A stretch of DNA of 5,607 nucleotides. It comes from an uncultured Eubacteriales bacterium (lineage in GTDB: Bacteria; Bacillota; Clostridia; Oscillospirales; Oscillospiraceae). Both the position numbers and the translations under genes were made by a program. The stretch spans positions 1 to 5,607 of the forward strand of contig CABPXX010000108.1 in the NCBI GenBank assembly GCA_902461475.1, in the 5' to 3' direction. Below the pieces are notes generated by a model that was not told the DNA's origin, did not search any database, and worked only from the letters and a program-made list of their open reading frames with translations. The stretch's first letter is position 1; the number at the start of each line of letters is the position of its first letter. Shown one piece after another: positions 5,065 to 5,607 of the stretch.

Positions 5065-5607
5065 ATGATTTGGAAGAAGATCCCCCTTCCCGGCAAGCGG
5101 AAGAAGGAGGGACAGGAGCAGAAGAAAAAGGCGGTGCGCCGGGGCGTGCTGCGTCGCCGCTGGCTGGTGAATACCCTTGTGATCACCTTTGTCATTGTGG
5201 CCATTGCCGTGTCCGCCTTCTCCCTGGCCATTTACAACTACTACCTGGCCACCATCGCCGCCACCCTGGAGAGCAAGGCCCAGACGGCGGCCGGGATGTT
5301 TCAGAACTACACCGAGACCACCTACCTCTATGCGGCCCGGCAGTTCATCAACCAGTTTGAGGAGAAAAACACCATCGAGGTGCAGTTTCTCACCCCCGAC
5401 GGCGAGGTGCGCATGACCTCCCTCATGGATATCTCCGGTGCCACCCCCCAGGGGGATGACATTGAGGAGGCCATCCAGACCAAAGAGCTGTCCACCTGGC
5501 GGGGGGAGGACACCTCCACCCAGGACTACCTCATGGCCGCCTCCGCCCCCATCGTGTACAACGGCTCCGGGGGGGGGGTGGGGGGGCCGGTGCCCCCTCA
5601 TGGACAT
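5065..5607 (+). CDS. Sensor histidine kinase, N-terminal part (cut by window end)
   Basis: The first 181 residues of a membrane protein, open to the window end. A very basic cytoplasmic start (about 1-33, rich in Lys and Arg) precedes a transmembrane helix (about 34-57). An extracytoplasmic sensor domain follows, with a helical stretch (about 62-100) and then a mixed part with IEVQFLTPDGEVRMTS (104-119) and YLMAASAPIVY (155-165). This is the style of Cache/PAS-like sensor domains in PhoR/ResE-type kinases. The H-box and ATPase domains would lie outside the window, so the kinase assignment rests on its place directly after an OmpR-type regulator and on this layout. GGAGAGG (5051-5057) supports the ATG at 5065. 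The last residues, past a G10-T-G7 tract (5569-5586), read as Gly/Pro-rich and unlike a sensor domain; a frameshift is likely there. Confidence 0.82.
   Translation, partial: MIWKKIPLPGKRKKEGQEQKKKAVRRGVLRRRWLVNTLVITFVIVAIAVSAFSLAIYNYYLATIAATLESKAQTAAGMFQNYTETTYLYAARQFINQFEEKNTIEVQFLTPDGEVRMTSLMDISGATPQGDDIEEAIQTKELSTWRGEDTSTQDYLMAASAPIVYNGSGGGVGGPVPPHGH

Noticed and set aside
4326..5231. 301-aa minus-strand ORF opposite the response regulator
   Set aside because: Antisense shadow of the response regulator and kinase genes, with low-complexity His/Leu/Gly composition and no recognisable domain.

Overview
The window looks like the edge of a prophage next to ordinary chromosome in a fairly GC-rich gut Firmicute. 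The best guess is the Oscillospiraceae/Flavonifractor-like group. This rests on strong AGGAGG-type ribosome sites, GC-rich coding DNA, the protein styles and sigma-A-type promoters; the genus is inferred and cannot be proven from this window.

Left part (1 to about 2687): the end of a prophage. A holin (open at the left edge) is followed one base later by a modular N-acetylmuramoyl-L-alanine amidase endolysin with two SH3-like wall-binding domains. This is a standard lysis cassette. It ends at a palindromic 20-bp repeat and a strong terminator. Facing it on the minus strand is a small self-contained unit: a near-consensus sigma-A promoter with an 18-bp perfect palindrome in its spacer, a 97-aa protein of unknown function, a 152-aa Cro/CI-type HTH regulator, and the shared terminator. 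The same 20-bp repeat flanks this unit on both sides. Position (beyond the endolysin, near the prophage end) and design (small ORF plus autoregulator-like HTH gene) match a phage moron, and match the known layout of anti-CRISPR loci. The function is not shown by sequence. A solitary CRISPR-repeat-like hairpin lies just beyond the regulator's stop codon.

Middle (2638-2812): a minus-strand tRNA-Arg(CCG) gene with its own promoter and a long hairpin terminator. Its 3' end faces the prophage, so it is a likely integration target, but no integrase or duplicated tRNA end is visible here.

Right part (about 2850-5607): a chromosomal plus-strand operon. It encodes a secreted lipoprotein with four DxDxDG-type (VCBS/FG-GAP-like) repeats, an OmpR/PhoB-type response regulator, and the start of its membrane sensor kinase, cut by the window end. 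The likely scheme is that the kinase senses an extracytoplasmic cue and phosphorylates the regulator, with the lipoprotein as an accessory or output at the cell surface. A G10-T-G7 tract in the last 40 bases may be a sequence error or frameshift.
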